NCBI RefSeq assembly: GCF_025998815.1
Contig: NZ_AP026678.1
Coordinates: 3,038,001 to 3,102,000 of the forward strand
Source of the DNA: Ignavibacterium sp.
GTDB lineage: Bacteria; Bacteroidota; Ignavibacteria; Ignavibacteriales; Ignavibacteriaceae
Length of the DNA: 64,000 nucleotides
Direction: 5' to 3'
Position 1 is the stretch's first letter. The number at the start of each line of letters is the position of its first letter. Positions 1 through 8,776 of this stretch are shown here, in pieces. A program made the position numbers and the translations under genes. The notes under the pieces are model-generated. The model did not search any database. It saw nothing but the letters and a program-made list of their open reading frames with translations, and was not told the DNA's origin.

Positions 1-1220
1 TAAACAAATATAAATTCATCGTTGAAGCTATTGACAGATTAATCGACGAGACAAATGATGCTATTGAAGGAAAGTCTCTTCTTATTTACGACAAGATTGT
101 TGTTGATCCTTATCAGGGCGGTGCGGGAACTTCGCTTAATATGAATATTAATGAAGTTATTGCTAATACTGCAATCGCTCTTTCCGGAAGAAATTACGGG
201 GAATATTATTTTATTCATCCCATCGATGATGTTAATCTTTCTCAATCTACTAATGATACTTTCCCGACTGCTTTCAAGATTGCTTCAATTAATCTTTTGA
301 GAGAGTTGACTGATGCATTTGCTTTTCTCCAGATAGAATTACAAAAGAAGGAAAAAGAATTTAGCGGAGTAATTAAGCTTGCACGAACTCAATTACAGGA
401 TGCAGTTCCAATTAGTTTGGGACAGGAGTTTGGTGCTTTTGCTCAGGCAATTGCCAGAGACAGATGGAGATTATATAATGGTGAAGAAAGACTTCGTTCG
501 GTAAATCTTGGCGGAACTGCAGTTGGTAATTCAATAAATGCACACAGAGATTATGTTCTTAATGTTTGTTCAGAACTTAAAAAAATTACAGGATTACCAA
601 TTGCTAAATCTGAAGATTTAATTGATTCAACTCAGAACATTGATGTTTTCGTTGAGGCACACGGACTTGTAAAAGCAGGAGCAACATCTCTGATAAAAAT
701 TTGTAATGATCTTCGTTTACTTTCAAGTGGACCCTTAGGCGGGATTGGCGAAATTATTTTACCCGAAATGCAAGCAGGATCTTCAATAATGCCGGGTAAA
801 GTAAATCCGGTAATTCTGGAAAATACAATCCAGATTGCAGAACTTGTAAAAGGTCACGATATTGTAATTACCAATCTTGTTGGAAGTGGAAATTTAGAAC
901 TGAATGCATTTCTGCCGGCAATATCTCATTTATTTCTTAAATCTTTAACTCTTATGAAAGTTGCTTTGTACAATTTAACAGAAAAATGTATTAAAGGCAT
1001 CAAGGCAAACAAAGTTAGATGCAGAGAAAATTTGTTAAGATCTTCTGCTTTAGCAGCAATTCTAGTTAATGAATTTGGTTATGATAAAATTTCTGAATGG
1101 GTAAAAGAAGCTTATAAAAATAATGTTGCTTTTATTTCTTTTTTGAAAGAAAAAAATCTTATTGATGAACAAAAATTAAGTGAAATAATTAATCGTGAAA
1201 TAGGTGTAAACATTGAGTAA
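1..1220 (+). CDS. aspA: Aspartate ammonia-lyase family protein (5' end outside window)
   Basis: The reading frame is open from base 3 and has no start in the window, so the N-terminus lies upstream. Visible motifs are the YQGGAGTSLNMNxNEV block (about bases 110-155) and the fumarase/aspartase signature GSSIMPGKVNPV (about bases 778-815), both diagnostic of the aspartase/fumarase II superfamily. The family converts L-aspartate to fumarate and ammonia. The gene overlaps hydF by 8 bases, so the two are translationally coupled. Aspartase-like genes are known neighbours of hydEFG maturation genes in other anaerobes, and ammonium is a proposed source of the azadithiolate nitrogen of the H-cluster. 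A maturation-supporting role is therefore inferred; ordinary aspartate catabolism is the alternative. Confidence 0.9.
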   Translation, partial: NKYKFIVEAIDRLIDETNDAIEGKSLLIYDKIVVDPYQGGAGTSLNMNINEVIANTAIALSGRNYGEYYFIHPIDDVNLSQSTNDTFPTAFKIASINLLRELTDAFAFLQIELQKKEKEFSGVIKLARTQLQDAVPISLGQEFGAFAQAIARDRWRLYNGEERLRSVNLGGTAVGNSINAHRDYVLNVCSELKKITGLPIAKSEDLIDSTQNIDVFVEAHGLVKAGATSLIKICNDLRLLSSGPLGGIGEIILPEMQAGSSIMPGKVNPVILENTIQIAELVKGHDIVITNLVGSGNLELNAFLPAISHLFLKSLTLMKVALYNLTEKCIKGIKANKVRCRENLLRSSALAAILVNEFGYDKISEWVKEAYKNNVAFISFLKEKNLIDEQKLSEIINREIGVNIE

Positions 1221-2445
1221 AGTAGCAGAAGCAAATCGTCCCCATATAGCAATTGTCGGAAGAAGAAATGTAGGTAAATCTTCTTTAGTAAATGCTCTTC
1301 TTGGTCAGGACTTGTCAATAGTATCTGATGTTCCAGGTACAACAACCGACCCTGTCAAAAAAGCATTCGAGCTTTTACCTTACGGACCAGTTGTGTTAGT
1401 TGATACCGCCGGAATTGACGACGAAGGTGAACTCGGTCAAAAGAGAATAAGTAAGACTATTAAAATCCTTTCACAATCTGATTTTGCACTTGTCGTTCTC
1501 GATGCACGAGAACAATTACAAAGTAAAGAGTTGGAATTGTTAGCGTATCTTGATAAAATTTCTGTCAACTACATAGTTGCAATAAATAAAATTGAATATG
1601 GAGTTAATCCACAGTTACTTAATGAACTCAAGGAACTTCGCATTACCCACTTTGAAGTTTCATGCAAAGAGAAAGTTGGAATTGATGAATTAAAAAGAAA
1701 AATGATTCGGATGCTTCCTGCTGAAATTGAACCACCACTAATAAGTGATATTGTTTCGCAAGGTGATGTCGTTGTAATGGTTGTTCCAATTGATTTGGGC
1801 GCACCAAAAGGAAGATTGATTTTACCTCAGGTACAAACTATTCGTGAAGCACTTGATGAAGACACAATAGTAATTGTTTGTAAGGATAAAGAACTCCGTT
1901 CAACACTTGATAATCTGAAAAACTATCCTGATTTGGTTATTACCGATAGCCAGGCAGTAATGAGGGTTGCGGCAGATGTTCCGGAAAAAGTAAAGCTTAC
2001 TACATTTTCAATTTTAATGGCGCGGCATAAAGGTGATCTTCCGACCTTTGTGAGAGGATTAAAAAGAGTTGAAGAACTTGAGAATGGTGATAAAGTTTTA
2101 ATAGCAGAAGCTTGCACACATCACGCTCAGGCAGATGATATCGGTACTGTTAAAATTCCAAGATGGCTACGAAATCATACGAAAAAGGATTTGCAGATTG
2201 ATATTGCGCACGGTGCTGATTATCCTGAAAATCTTTCCGATTATAAACTAATTATTCATTGCGGCGGATGCATGCTCACAAGACGAGCAATGTTAACCAG
2301 AATGAATGAAGCAAAACTTTTAGATGTACCAATAGTTAATTACGGTGTTCTTATTTCATATATGCACGGAGCAATTCCTCGTGCACTTCGTCCATTTGAA
2401 GAAGCAATTACCGAGTGGGAGAGACTGAAAGTTAATCCCAAATAA
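1213..2445 (+). CDS. hydF: [FeFe]-hydrogenase maturation GTPase HydF
   Basis: HydF is the scaffold GTPase that assembles the 2Fe subcluster and delivers it to apo-HydA. The 410-aa protein has an N-terminal Era/TrmE-type GTPase domain with a Walker A motif (GRRNVGKSS, about residues 17-25), a G3 motif DTAG and a G4 motif NKIE. At the C-terminus are the family's cluster ligands: CTHH at about 301-304 and HCGGC at about 349-353. The start is TTG at 1213, inside the aspA stop region; this is the only start giving the full GTPase N-terminus. hydE and hydG are not in the window and probably lie upstream of aspA. Length and motifs are normal for the family. Confidence 0.96.
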   Translation: MSKVAEANRPHIAIVGRRNVGKSSLVNALLGQDLSIVSDVPGTTTDPVKKAFELLPYGPVVLVDTAGIDDEGELGQKRISKTIKILSQSDFALVVLDAREQLQSKELELLAYLDKISVNYIVAINKIEYGVNPQLLNELKELRITHFEVSCKEKVGIDELKRKMIRMLPAEIEPPLISDIVSQGDVVVMVVPIDLGAPKGRLILPQVQTIREALDEDTIVIVCKDKELRSTLDNLKNYPDLVITDSQAVMRVAADVPEKVKLTTFSILMARHKGDLPTFVRGLKRVEELENGDKVLIAEACTHHAQADDIGTVKIPRWLRNHTKKDLQIDIAHGADYPENLSDYKLIIHCGGCMLTRRAMLTRMNEAKLLDVPIVNYGVLISYMHGAIPRALRPFEEAITEWERLKVNPK

Positions 2446-2846
2446 GTCTTGTAAATATTTTCATCTTCATCAAGTTTATTCAAAGATTTTTTAAACCCTA
2501 CTAAGTTGTTTTCAATAAGTAAACTCATTGTGTTCCACCGATTCCATTGCTTTGAAATTAAATCTTTTAAATTGTATTTAATCCTCAAGACTTAGTTGTT
2601 CTATCTTCTCAAAAATTGTCCGCAACAATATTTTGCTCCACCTCACAAAGTCATTCCTCAATTCAGTAAACAATAATTTGTACCATTATAACGAAATGAG
2701 GCAATTTTTTAATATTTTTATTTGTTGATAACATTTTAATTTATTTATGCTTTCCCAATAAATCTTTATTAAATCTTTTTCATATATATATTAAAAATTA
2801 TCATTGTGGGATTTACTTAATTTCGTACAGTTAAAATAATTTTTTT
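2446..2846. other. 401-bp intergenic region with no confident gene
   Basis: This is an AT-rich gap between hydF and the GNAT gene. It contains one copy of a 29-bp direct repeat (2643-2671). On the minus strand a short open stretch of about 35 codons (about 2697 to 2592) looks mildly protein-like but has no good start and no family I recognise; it could be a gene remnant. No hairpin terminator is obvious behind hydF. Confidence 0.5.
2643..2671 (+). repeat. 29-bp direct repeat, copy 1
   Basis: The 19-mer attcctcaattcagtaaac (2653-2671), preceded three bases upstream by tcacaaa, recurs exactly at 5991-6019. 26 of 29 positions match. The two copies bracket the GNAT/FkbH/ACP/VOC block. Confidence 0.75.
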
Positions 2847-3503
2847 ATGAGAATAACTTATTCAGAATTAAAACCAGAATTTTTAGAATCCTTAATCAGA
2901 ATTCATCGGGAAACATTTAAGGATCACTACAACTCGCGCCTTGGAAATCATTATACAAAAGAGTATTTGAAATGGCTTAGTACTAAAAATGAATTTGATA
3001 GTTTTATTATCTGTGCTTTTGATGAAGATGAAAAAAGAGCGATAGGATATATCTGTGGAGCTCGTTTGGGTTTTCAAAGTAAAATGAATAGGGATTTATT
3101 AGTTCCAACAATTTTATCATTTCTTAAAAAGCCCTGGTTAATTTTTGATAAAAGGTTTTTTCTTTTTCTTGCTCCAAAATTCAGAACGCTGATTGGTAAG
3201 GAAGAATATTCTGAAATAAGTAAGTATGAACAACAGCTAAAACAACCAATTTATAGCGTTATTAGTTTTGGTATTGATTCAAGTTTTAAGTCCGGGATGA
3301 ACCTTGGTTTTTTCATACTTGAAGATTTATATAAAAAATTTTTTGAGGAGTTAAAGAAAAGAAATGTCGGAACTGTTCGAGCGACTATCAGAAAGAATAA
3401 TCAAAACATCATCAAATATTACACAATGAAAAAATGGACCCAATCCCCAATTGAAGGTGATAGTCAAACAATTTTCTTTTATAAAGAGGTCAGTTCAAAA
3501 TAA
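2847..3503 (+). CDS. GNAT-family N-acetyltransferase-like protein
   Basis: This 218-aa protein has a GNAT-like arrangement: an N-terminal helix-strand segment, a central strand with AIGYICG (about residues 64-71), a conserved VISFGIDSSFKSGMNLG stretch (about 138-154) resembling the acetyl-CoA binding region, and a C-terminal RKNNQNIIKYYTMKKW segment typical of the last GNAT strands. The substrate is unknown. It is convergent with the FkbH-like gene and overlaps its 3' end by 25 bases. The neighbouring acyl carrier protein suggests it may move an acyl group from a carrier, but that is inference from context only. Confidence 0.7.
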   Translation: MRITYSELKPEFLESLIRIHRETFKDHYNSRLGNHYTKEYLKWLSTKNEFDSFIICAFDEDEKRAIGYICGARLGFQSKMNRDLLVPTILSFLKKPWLIFDKRFFLFLAPKFRTLIGKEEYSEISKYEQQLKQPIYSVISFGIDSSFKSGMNLGFFILEDLYKKFFEELKKRNVGTVRATIRKNNQNIIKYYTMKKWTQSPIEGDSQTIFFYKEVSSK

Positions 3504-5158
3504 TCGGGCAATTCAAATTCTTTATCTGAAATGTTTAATAACCATTTATTTTCATTTTCTTGTTTAAAGCCAAACTTTTTATAAACATCTCTGCAAGGTT
3601 CATTTTTAGATGTCGGAATAATCTGAGCAGAAATTTTGTTAATATTGTTTTTCTTCCCAAGGTTAATGATGTAATATAAAATCACGTTTTCAATCTCCCG
3701 TCCTATGACTCTGCAACTCATAATAAATGAATCAATAAAAACTTCGGATTTATTAGTATTGAACTCAAGAATAAAAACTCCAACAATTCCATTATCTCCG
3801 AATTTATCGGAAACAGAAAAAGAATAGATTTTCCACTTGTCAGAATTTCGCATTTGACTAATTTCTGATTCGGTGTAACGCTTAGTCGTAGTGTTAAATT
3901 GATTTGTTTTTTGAATTAATTGAACAATTCTCGGGAAGGTAAAATCGTCAATTTCTTTTATTAAAACTTTCATTTGAAGGGAGCGGAGATAGTCTTTGAT
4001 ATCATTGAACGAGTTTTCGAGTTTTTTTCGTTCTGAGTTTAATCGGTATGTTTCATTTCTTTTAAAGTCATCATCAGTGAGTTGATGAAAATTAAAATAA
4101 TCAAGTTCTCTGAGGAAACTAGTATAGAGCGAAGGGTCTTCCGGCAATTCGGGAACTTCAACCTGAGGCAGTTGTTGCTTGATTAATTCTCTTTCGAATT
4201 TTGAATCATCAAGAAAAACAATACTATCTAAACCGATATTAAGTTCTTCAGCAGTTTCAATTAAATTTTCAGCTTTGTTGTTCCAATTAATTTTTTTTAT
4301 TGCAAAATGTTCGGGTTTCAAAACCATATATGGATGTTTATCAAACACTTCCTGAACCGCATTTTCTGAATTTTTACTACAAATACTTAGAATGATTCCC
4401 TGTTTAAAGTAATTTAACAATGCAAGTTGAAAATCGTAGAACGCTTTCCCAGCACCATCTAAACTTAACCGGATGTTTTCTATTCCGTCTTGTCCGATAA
4501 TTCCGCCCCATAAAGTATTGTCTAAATCAAGTGCAATGCACTTTTTACGAATTCCTAAATAGGCTTTTAGATGTGATAAATAAAGATTCGTAAATTCTTC
4601 AATACCTTTTTTATTCCACCTGAACTTTGCCAGATAATATAATCTGTAATCAAATATATTTTTCTGACCATGCTTGTTAATCAACCCATTCACATTTACA
4701 ATTCGGATGTTTCTGAAAATTGTGGTTAAATCCAAAAGTCTGTTATTCAGTTGATTGATAAAAGATTCCAAACCGAAATAATTATATTCAAGCGTACCAA
4801 AGCTGAGAGATGAATCGAGAAAAAAGTTATCAATAAAAATCATGGAAGTGGGAAGTTTTTTTGCAACTGCTTTGATTGAATCGAATAGCTGATCAATCTG
4901 ATTTTTAGCTTGTTCAGAGATTGGCGGATTGTTTTTTATATCAATGTGTGAGGTCAAATAATAGTTTATATCAACACTTAAAAAAACAATTTCCGGTTTG
5001 CTTTGATACAACTTCGAATTAGAGTCTAAAATTTCAGTCAGATATTGATTAAATCCGGGATAAATAATTTCAAAATCAATTGAATTGTTATTTAATTTTT
5101 TTTTGAATGAATCGAATAATAATTCAATCGAGTAATTTGATAAGAAATAAATTTTCAA
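3479..5158 (-). CDS. FkbH-like protein: HAD-IIIC phosphatase with GNAT C-terminal domain
   Basis: This 559-aa protein has the FkbH layout. An N-terminal SGNH/FkbH-N domain (about 1-200) is followed by a HAD subfamily IIIC domain with the DxDxT nucleophile motif in ALDLDNTLWGG (about 209-219), then a C-terminal GNAT-like domain (about 390-559). FkbH enzymes dephosphorylate 1,3-bisphosphoglycerate and load glyceryl onto an acyl carrier protein. The gene directly downstream of the ACP gene (17-bp gap, same strand) fits this chemistry. No polyketide synthase is present, so the final product is unknown; surface glycan or small-molecule modification is plausible. The start ATG lies just after the ACP stop. 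Confidence 0.88.
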   Translation of the reverse strand: MKIYFLSNYSIELLFDSFKKKLNNNSIDFEIIYPGFNQYLTEILDSNSKLYQSKPEIVFLSVDINYYLTSHIDIKNNPPISEQAKNQIDQLFDSIKAVAKKLPTSMIFIDNFFLDSSLSFGTLEYNYFGLESFINQLNNRLLDLTTIFRNIRIVNVNGLINKHGQKNIFDYRLYYLAKFRWNKKGIEEFTNLYLSHLKAYLGIRKKCIALDLDNTLWGGIIGQDGIENIRLSLDGAGKAFYDFQLALLNYFKQGIILSICSKNSENAVQEVFDKHPYMVLKPEHFAIKKINWNNKAENLIETAEELNIGLDSIVFLDDSKFERELIKQQLPQVEVPELPEDPSLYTSFLRELDYFNFHQLTDDDFKRNETYRLNSERKKLENSFNDIKDYLRSLQMKVLIKEIDDFTFPRIVQLIQKTNQFNTTTKRYTESEISQMRNSDKWKIYSFSVSDKFGDNGIVGVFILEFNTNKSEVFIDSFIMSCRVIGREIENVILYYIINLGKKNNINKISAQIIPTSKNEPCRDVYKKFGFKQENENKWLLNISDKEFELPDYFELTSL

Positions 5159-5175
5159 TTTAGATTTTCCGGGGT

Positions 5176-5412
5176 TTAGTTATTACTAATCTTTGATTCA
5201 AGTAATTTCTGTAAATCTCCGACATTTTTAATCGATAGAATTTCTTCTGTTAAAAATTTAACTCCGAATTCTTCTTCAATACTTAAGATTATTGTAAAAT
5301 TTTTTAAAGAATCCCAACCGGGGACTTGATTTGCCTGAGTTTCTTCTTTCAATTCGAATTCTGACAAATTAAGCTCTCGAAGAATAATACTTTTAAGTTT
5401 TTCTGAAATCAT
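5176..5412 (-). CDS. Acyl carrier protein
   Basis: This 78-aa acidic protein has the phosphopantetheine attachment motif GWDSL at about residues 28-32, where the serine is the carrier site, followed by the helix IEEEFGVKF typical of ACPs. It lies immediately upstream of and in the same direction as the FkbH-like gene. It is therefore probably a dedicated carrier for the FkbH product rather than the housekeeping fatty-acid AcpP, for which no fab genes are adjacent. It is divergent from the VOC gene with about 126 bp between, which could hold a shared promoter. Confidence 0.9.
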   Translation of the reverse strand: MISEKLKSIILRELNLSEFELKEETQANQVPGWDSLKNFTIILSIEEEFGVKFLTEEILSIKNVGDLQKLLESKISNN

Positions 5413-5538
5413 TAATTGCCCGATAGTTAATAAATATTTCTCCCTTAAAAATAAAACTAAATGCTAAGTTCTTCAATTCATAAACTTTCGGTTTATGATA
5501 AGACTTTTTTATTTTGTCGTTAAATATTTTAAAAGTTA

Positions 5539-5931
5539 ATGAATTTCAAATTTCATCATATCGGTATAGTAGTAAACTCAATTGAGCAATATGAAAAACA
5601 AATGCTTCCGAACAAAAAGGTCAGGGAAGTAATAGATAAAATTCAGAACTCGAAACTTGCCTTATATGAAAACTTTAATGAATCATATATTGAGCTTATT
5701 GAACCGTTAAATGAAAATTCAACATCCTTCAATTCGCTCAAAAAATTCGGAAATCATCTAAATCATCTATGCTATAAGGTTGGACCATTCTCAGAACTTG
5801 AAAATTTTATGAGAGACAGGAAATGGATAAAAGTTTTTGGTCCCGTTCCCGCCGCTTTATTTGAAAATCAAAAAGTAGTTTTTTACCTCAATCGAAATTC
5901 ACAACTTATAGAATTTATCATATCTGAATAA
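5539..5931 (+). CDS. VOC-family (glyoxalase / methylmalonyl-CoA epimerase-like) protein
   Basis: This 130-aa protein begins with FHHIGIVV, the typical first strand of vicinal-oxygen-chelate proteins with a metal-binding His. It continues with YIELIEPL, NHLCYKV and a terminal QLIEFII, giving the expected His/Glu metal ligand pattern of one paired betaalphabetabetabeta module. Similar small VOC proteins sit beside FkbH/ACP genes in biosynthetic loci. The exact reaction (epimerase, isomerase or lyase) cannot be assigned. The gene is divergent from the ACP gene and ends about 60 bp before the second copy of the 29-bp repeat. Confidence 0.75.
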   Translation: MNFKFHHIGIVVNSIEQYEKQMLPNKKVREVIDKIQNSKLALYENFNESYIELIEPLNENSTSFNSLKKFGNHLNHLCYKVGPFSELENFMRDRKWIKVFGPVPAALFENQKVVFYLNRNSQLIEFIISE

Positions 5932-5990
5932 TTATTTTTTAAAGTAAATCCTTCTTATCAGGAATTATGATTTTCCATATAGGATATTAA

Positions 5991-6019
5991 TCACAAAATA
6001 ATTCCTCAATTCAGTAAAC
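5991..6019 (+). repeat. 29-bp direct repeat, copy 2
   Basis: The 19-mer attcctcaattcagtaaac (6001-6019), preceded by tcacaaa at 5991-5997, matches copy 1 at 2643-2671 in the same orientation. It lies about 145 bp upstream of hydC. Confidence 0.75.
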
Positions 6020-6162
6020 TACTTCTCACTTACAAGAAAATTTATTTGCTGATTACAAAGTGTTGATTTGAAATTTTTATTTAAAAAAATCTTTTTTTTG
6101 TTAACTGATGGCATTTAATATGACAAAATCCAGTGACTGCGATTTAACTAATTGAGGACAAA

Positions 6163-6651
6163 ATGCACAAACAAATTTTTGAATCATATCAACCGCTTGA
6201 CAGAAGTAGTCTGATTCCGCTTCTTCAGGATATTCAGAATATTTATGGCTATTTACCTGAAAACGCATTAAGAGATATTTCAGACTTTGTTGGAGTTCCT
6301 TTAAGCAGAGTTTACGGAGTTGCAACTTTTTACAATCAGTTCAGATTAACTCCATTAGGGGAAAACATTATTCGTGTCTGCAGAGGAACTGCATGTCATG
6401 TTAAAAACTCAGCAAATATTCTTTATGCACTTGAGAGCGAACTCGGAATTAAAGCAGGAGAAACTACCCGCGATAAGCAATTCACAATCGAAGTTGTTAA
6501 TTGTATCGGTGCTTGCTCAATCGCACCTGTAATTCTGGTTAATGATGATTATCACGGAAGGATAACCGTTAAAGACATTCCAAAAATTTTAAAGAAATAT
6601 CAAACTGCACCGGCAAGTAAAAAGCCCGAGAAAGCAGAGGTGGCAGAATGA
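6163..6651 (+). CDS. hydC: NAD-linked [FeFe]-hydrogenase gamma subunit (NuoE-like 2Fe-2S protein)
   Basis: This 162-aa protein has a thioredoxin-like [2Fe-2S] domain. The four ligands are two Cys in CRGTAC (about residues 78-83) and two in CIGAC (about 119-123), as in NuoE and HydC/HndA. It passes electrons between the NADH/FMN subunit HydB and the hydrogenase subunit. It is the first gene of hydC-hydB-hydA, overlapping hydB by 4 bases (ATGA). The NuoE identity comes from sequence and the hydrogenase assignment from the following hydA; a complex I subunit is excluded by context. Confidence 0.93.
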   Translation: MHKQIFESYQPLDRSSLIPLLQDIQNIYGYLPENALRDISDFVGVPLSRVYGVATFYNQFRLTPLGENIIRVCRGTACHVKNSANILYALESELGIKAGETTRDKQFTIEVVNCIGACSIAPVILVNDDYHGRITVKDIPKILKKYQTAPASKKPEKAEVAE

Positions 6652-8633
6652 AAAACTTTGATCAGCTATGTTGTGAAAAATGCTGGCACACACCGCAAAA
6701 TCCTTGTGAACATTTTATTCAGTGCTGCACAGAAGGTCCACTTTGTCACAGCGATGAGAAATGTCGGATTGAAATTTCATCATTAAGAAAGAGATTGCGA
6801 TATGAAGAACACGAACTTCCAATCATAATAATTGGAATGGGAACTTGCGGACTTGCTTCTGGTGCCGGAAAAGTTAAAGAGGCAATTCAGGAGGAATTAA
6901 AAAAATTAAACATTGAAGCTATCGTTGAATCAACAGGATGTATTGGTTATTGTGCTGTTGAACCAATTGTAGATGTCAAACTTCCTGGTGAAGACAGAGT
7001 TTCTTACTGCGAAATAATTCCCAAAATAGTTCCTAAGTTTTTACATACTGTGTTGGTTGAAAAGAAAATCTTCAAAGAAAAACTTTTGGGAACTCACGGC
7101 AAAACAAATCATGATGCAAGAAACATAAATGAAATTCCATTCTTCGAATTTCAGAGAAAAATTGTTTTATCAAATTGTGGAGTAATAAATCCTGATTCAA
7201 TTGATACCTACTTAGCTTATGGTGGTTTCAAAGCTTTTGACAGAGTTGTGAGATTGATGAAACCCGAAGAAGTTATTAAAGAAATTTCTATCAGTGGATT
7301 AAGAGGCAGAGGTGGTGGAGGTTTTCCAACGGGAAAGAAATGGGAATTAGCTCATAAACAAACAGCAGATCAGAAATATTTAATTTGTAATGCTGATGAA
7401 GGTGATCCTGGTGCATTTATGGATCGTTCACTTCTTGAAAGTGATCCTTTCAGAGTAATTGAAGGAATGATGATTGCTGCTTATGCAATCGGAGCTTCGC
7501 AAGCTTACATTTATTGTCGTGCCGAATATCCGCTTGCAATTGAAAAACTTCAGAATGCAATTAACCTTTGTGAAAGATATGGAATTCTCGGAAACAACAT
7601 TCTTAACACGGGATTTTCACTTCACATTAAAATTAAAAAAGGAGCAGGTGCTTTTGTTTGTGGTGAAGAAACAGCACTGATAGCTTCTATCGAAGGTAAA
7701 AGAGGAATGCCAAGACCTCGTCCACCATATCCTGTGCAAGCCGGACTTTGGGGTAAACCAACAGTTATAAATAATGTTGAGACTTTTGCTAATGTTCCTC
7801 CTATCATAATGATGGGCGGACAAGAGTTTGCAAAAATCGGAACGGATAAATCTAAAGGCACAAAAGTTTTTGCACTTAGTGGTAATGTTAAAAACACCGG
7901 TCTTGTAGAAGTACCGATGGGAACAACTCTGGCAGATGTTGTTTTCAAAATTGGTGGTGGAATTCCAAATGGAAAAGAATTTAAGGCAGTTCAGATTGGA
8001 GGACCATCAGGTGGTTGCATTCCTGAACATCTGATTGATACACCGGTTGATTACGAATCACTCAAGGAAATTGGTGCGATGATGGGTTCGGGTGGATTTG
8101 TTGTAATGGATGAAGATACCTGTATGGTTGATGTTGCAAAATACTTTTTAACATTCATTCAGCAGGAAAGTTGTGGTAAGTGTGTTCCTTGTCGTGAAGG
8201 AACAAAAAGAATGCTTGAAATTATTGAAAGAATTCCTCAGCGATATTCATCCGGCAAAGATAAGAATGAACAGTTGTTAAGATTTAAAGGAATGATTCAC
8301 TTACAGAGACTCGCTGATGTAATTAAAGATACTTCACTGTGTGGATTAGGACAATCAGCACCAAATCCTGTTTTATCCGGATTAAGATATTTCCGTGAAG
8401 AATATGAAGAACATTTATACGATAGAAGATGTTCTGCCGGAGTTTGTAAAGAACTTCTTACTTTCACAATTGATAATGAGAAATGCACCGGATGTGGAAT
8501 CTGTTTGAGAAAATGTTCGGTCGAAGCAATTGTGGGAGAAAAAGGTCAGGCACATTATATACTTGATGAAAAGTGTATTAAGTGCGGAATGTGTGTAGAA
8601 AACTGTCGATTCGAAGCGATAAATGTTAATTAA
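6648..8633 (+). CDS. hydB: NAD-linked [FeFe]-hydrogenase beta subunit (NuoF-like, FMN/NAD and FeS)
   Basis: This 661-aa protein is built as follows. A Cys-rich N-terminal tail has eight Cys in residues 8-39. A thioredoxin-like 2Fe-2S domain follows (about 60-150), then a NuoF core with the glycine-rich NAD/FMN motif GRGGGGFPTG (about 222-231) and the 4Fe-4S ligands in SCGKCVPCREGT (about 508-519). Two C-terminal ferredoxin 4Fe-4S motifs complete it (CTGCGICLRKC and CIKCGMCVENC). This is the HydB architecture of bifurcating hydrogenases, where NADH and ferredoxin oxidation are coupled to H2 production. It oxidises or reduces NAD(P) in the cytoplasm. The N-terminal Cys cluster is a possible extra metal site. 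Confidence 0.93.
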   Translation: MKNFDQLCCEKCWHTPQNPCEHFIQCCTEGPLCHSDEKCRIEISSLRKRLRYEEHELPIIIIGMGTCGLASGAGKVKEAIQEELKKLNIEAIVESTGCIGYCAVEPIVDVKLPGEDRVSYCEIIPKIVPKFLHTVLVEKKIFKEKLLGTHGKTNHDARNINEIPFFEFQRKIVLSNCGVINPDSIDTYLAYGGFKAFDRVVRLMKPEEVIKEISISGLRGRGGGGFPTGKKWELAHKQTADQKYLICNADEGDPGAFMDRSLLESDPFRVIEGMMIAAYAIGASQAYIYCRAEYPLAIEKLQNAINLCERYGILGNNILNTGFSLHIKIKKGAGAFVCGEETALIASIEGKRGMPRPRPPYPVQAGLWGKPTVINNVETFANVPPIIMMGGQEFAKIGTDKSKGTKVFALSGNVKNTGLVEVPMGTTLADVVFKIGGGIPNGKEFKAVQIGGPSGGCIPEHLIDTPVDYESLKEIGAMMGSGGFVVMDEDTCMVDVAKYFLTFIQQESCGKCVPCREGTKRMLEIIERIPQRYSSGKDKNEQLLRFKGMIHLQRLADVIKDTSLCGLGQSAPNPVLSGLRYFREEYEEHLYDRRCSAGVCKELLTFTIDNEKCTGCGICLRKCSVEAIVGEKGQAHYILDEKCIKCGMCVENCRFEAINVN

Positions 8634-8644
8634 TTTGAAAATTT

Positions 8645-8744
8645 CATTCTGAGTAATCCATCAAAGGATTACGAAGAATCTTCTGAAACTTAAATGATAT
8701 GAAACTTTTGATAGCTCAGGATTCTTCGCTTCGCTCAGAATGAC
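8645..8744. repeat. About 100-bp inverted-repeat intergenic element
   Basis: The ends are complementary: cattctgag at 8645-8653 and ctcagaatg at 8734-8742. The inner parts also include imperfect partners (gaagaatc / gattcttcgc). It fills the gap between hydB and hydA. From general experience, related cattctgagcgaagcg-type repeats are common in intergenic DNA of Bacteroidota-like genomes. It could fold into a long hairpin that tunes the hydB/hydA transcript. Confidence 0.7.
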
Positions 8745-8776
8745 AATAGAATCAAAAGAAAATTTCGGAGTAACAA

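Noticed and set aside
2340-2588. Minus-strand 82-codon open frame behind hydF
   Set aside because: It runs into the antisense of hydF, has no recognisable family and no ribosome binding site; at most a remnant.
6108-6125. Sigma-54-like TGGCAT-N5-ATGAC before hydC
   Set aside because: The -12 element lacks TTGC; only the -24 half resembles the consensus.
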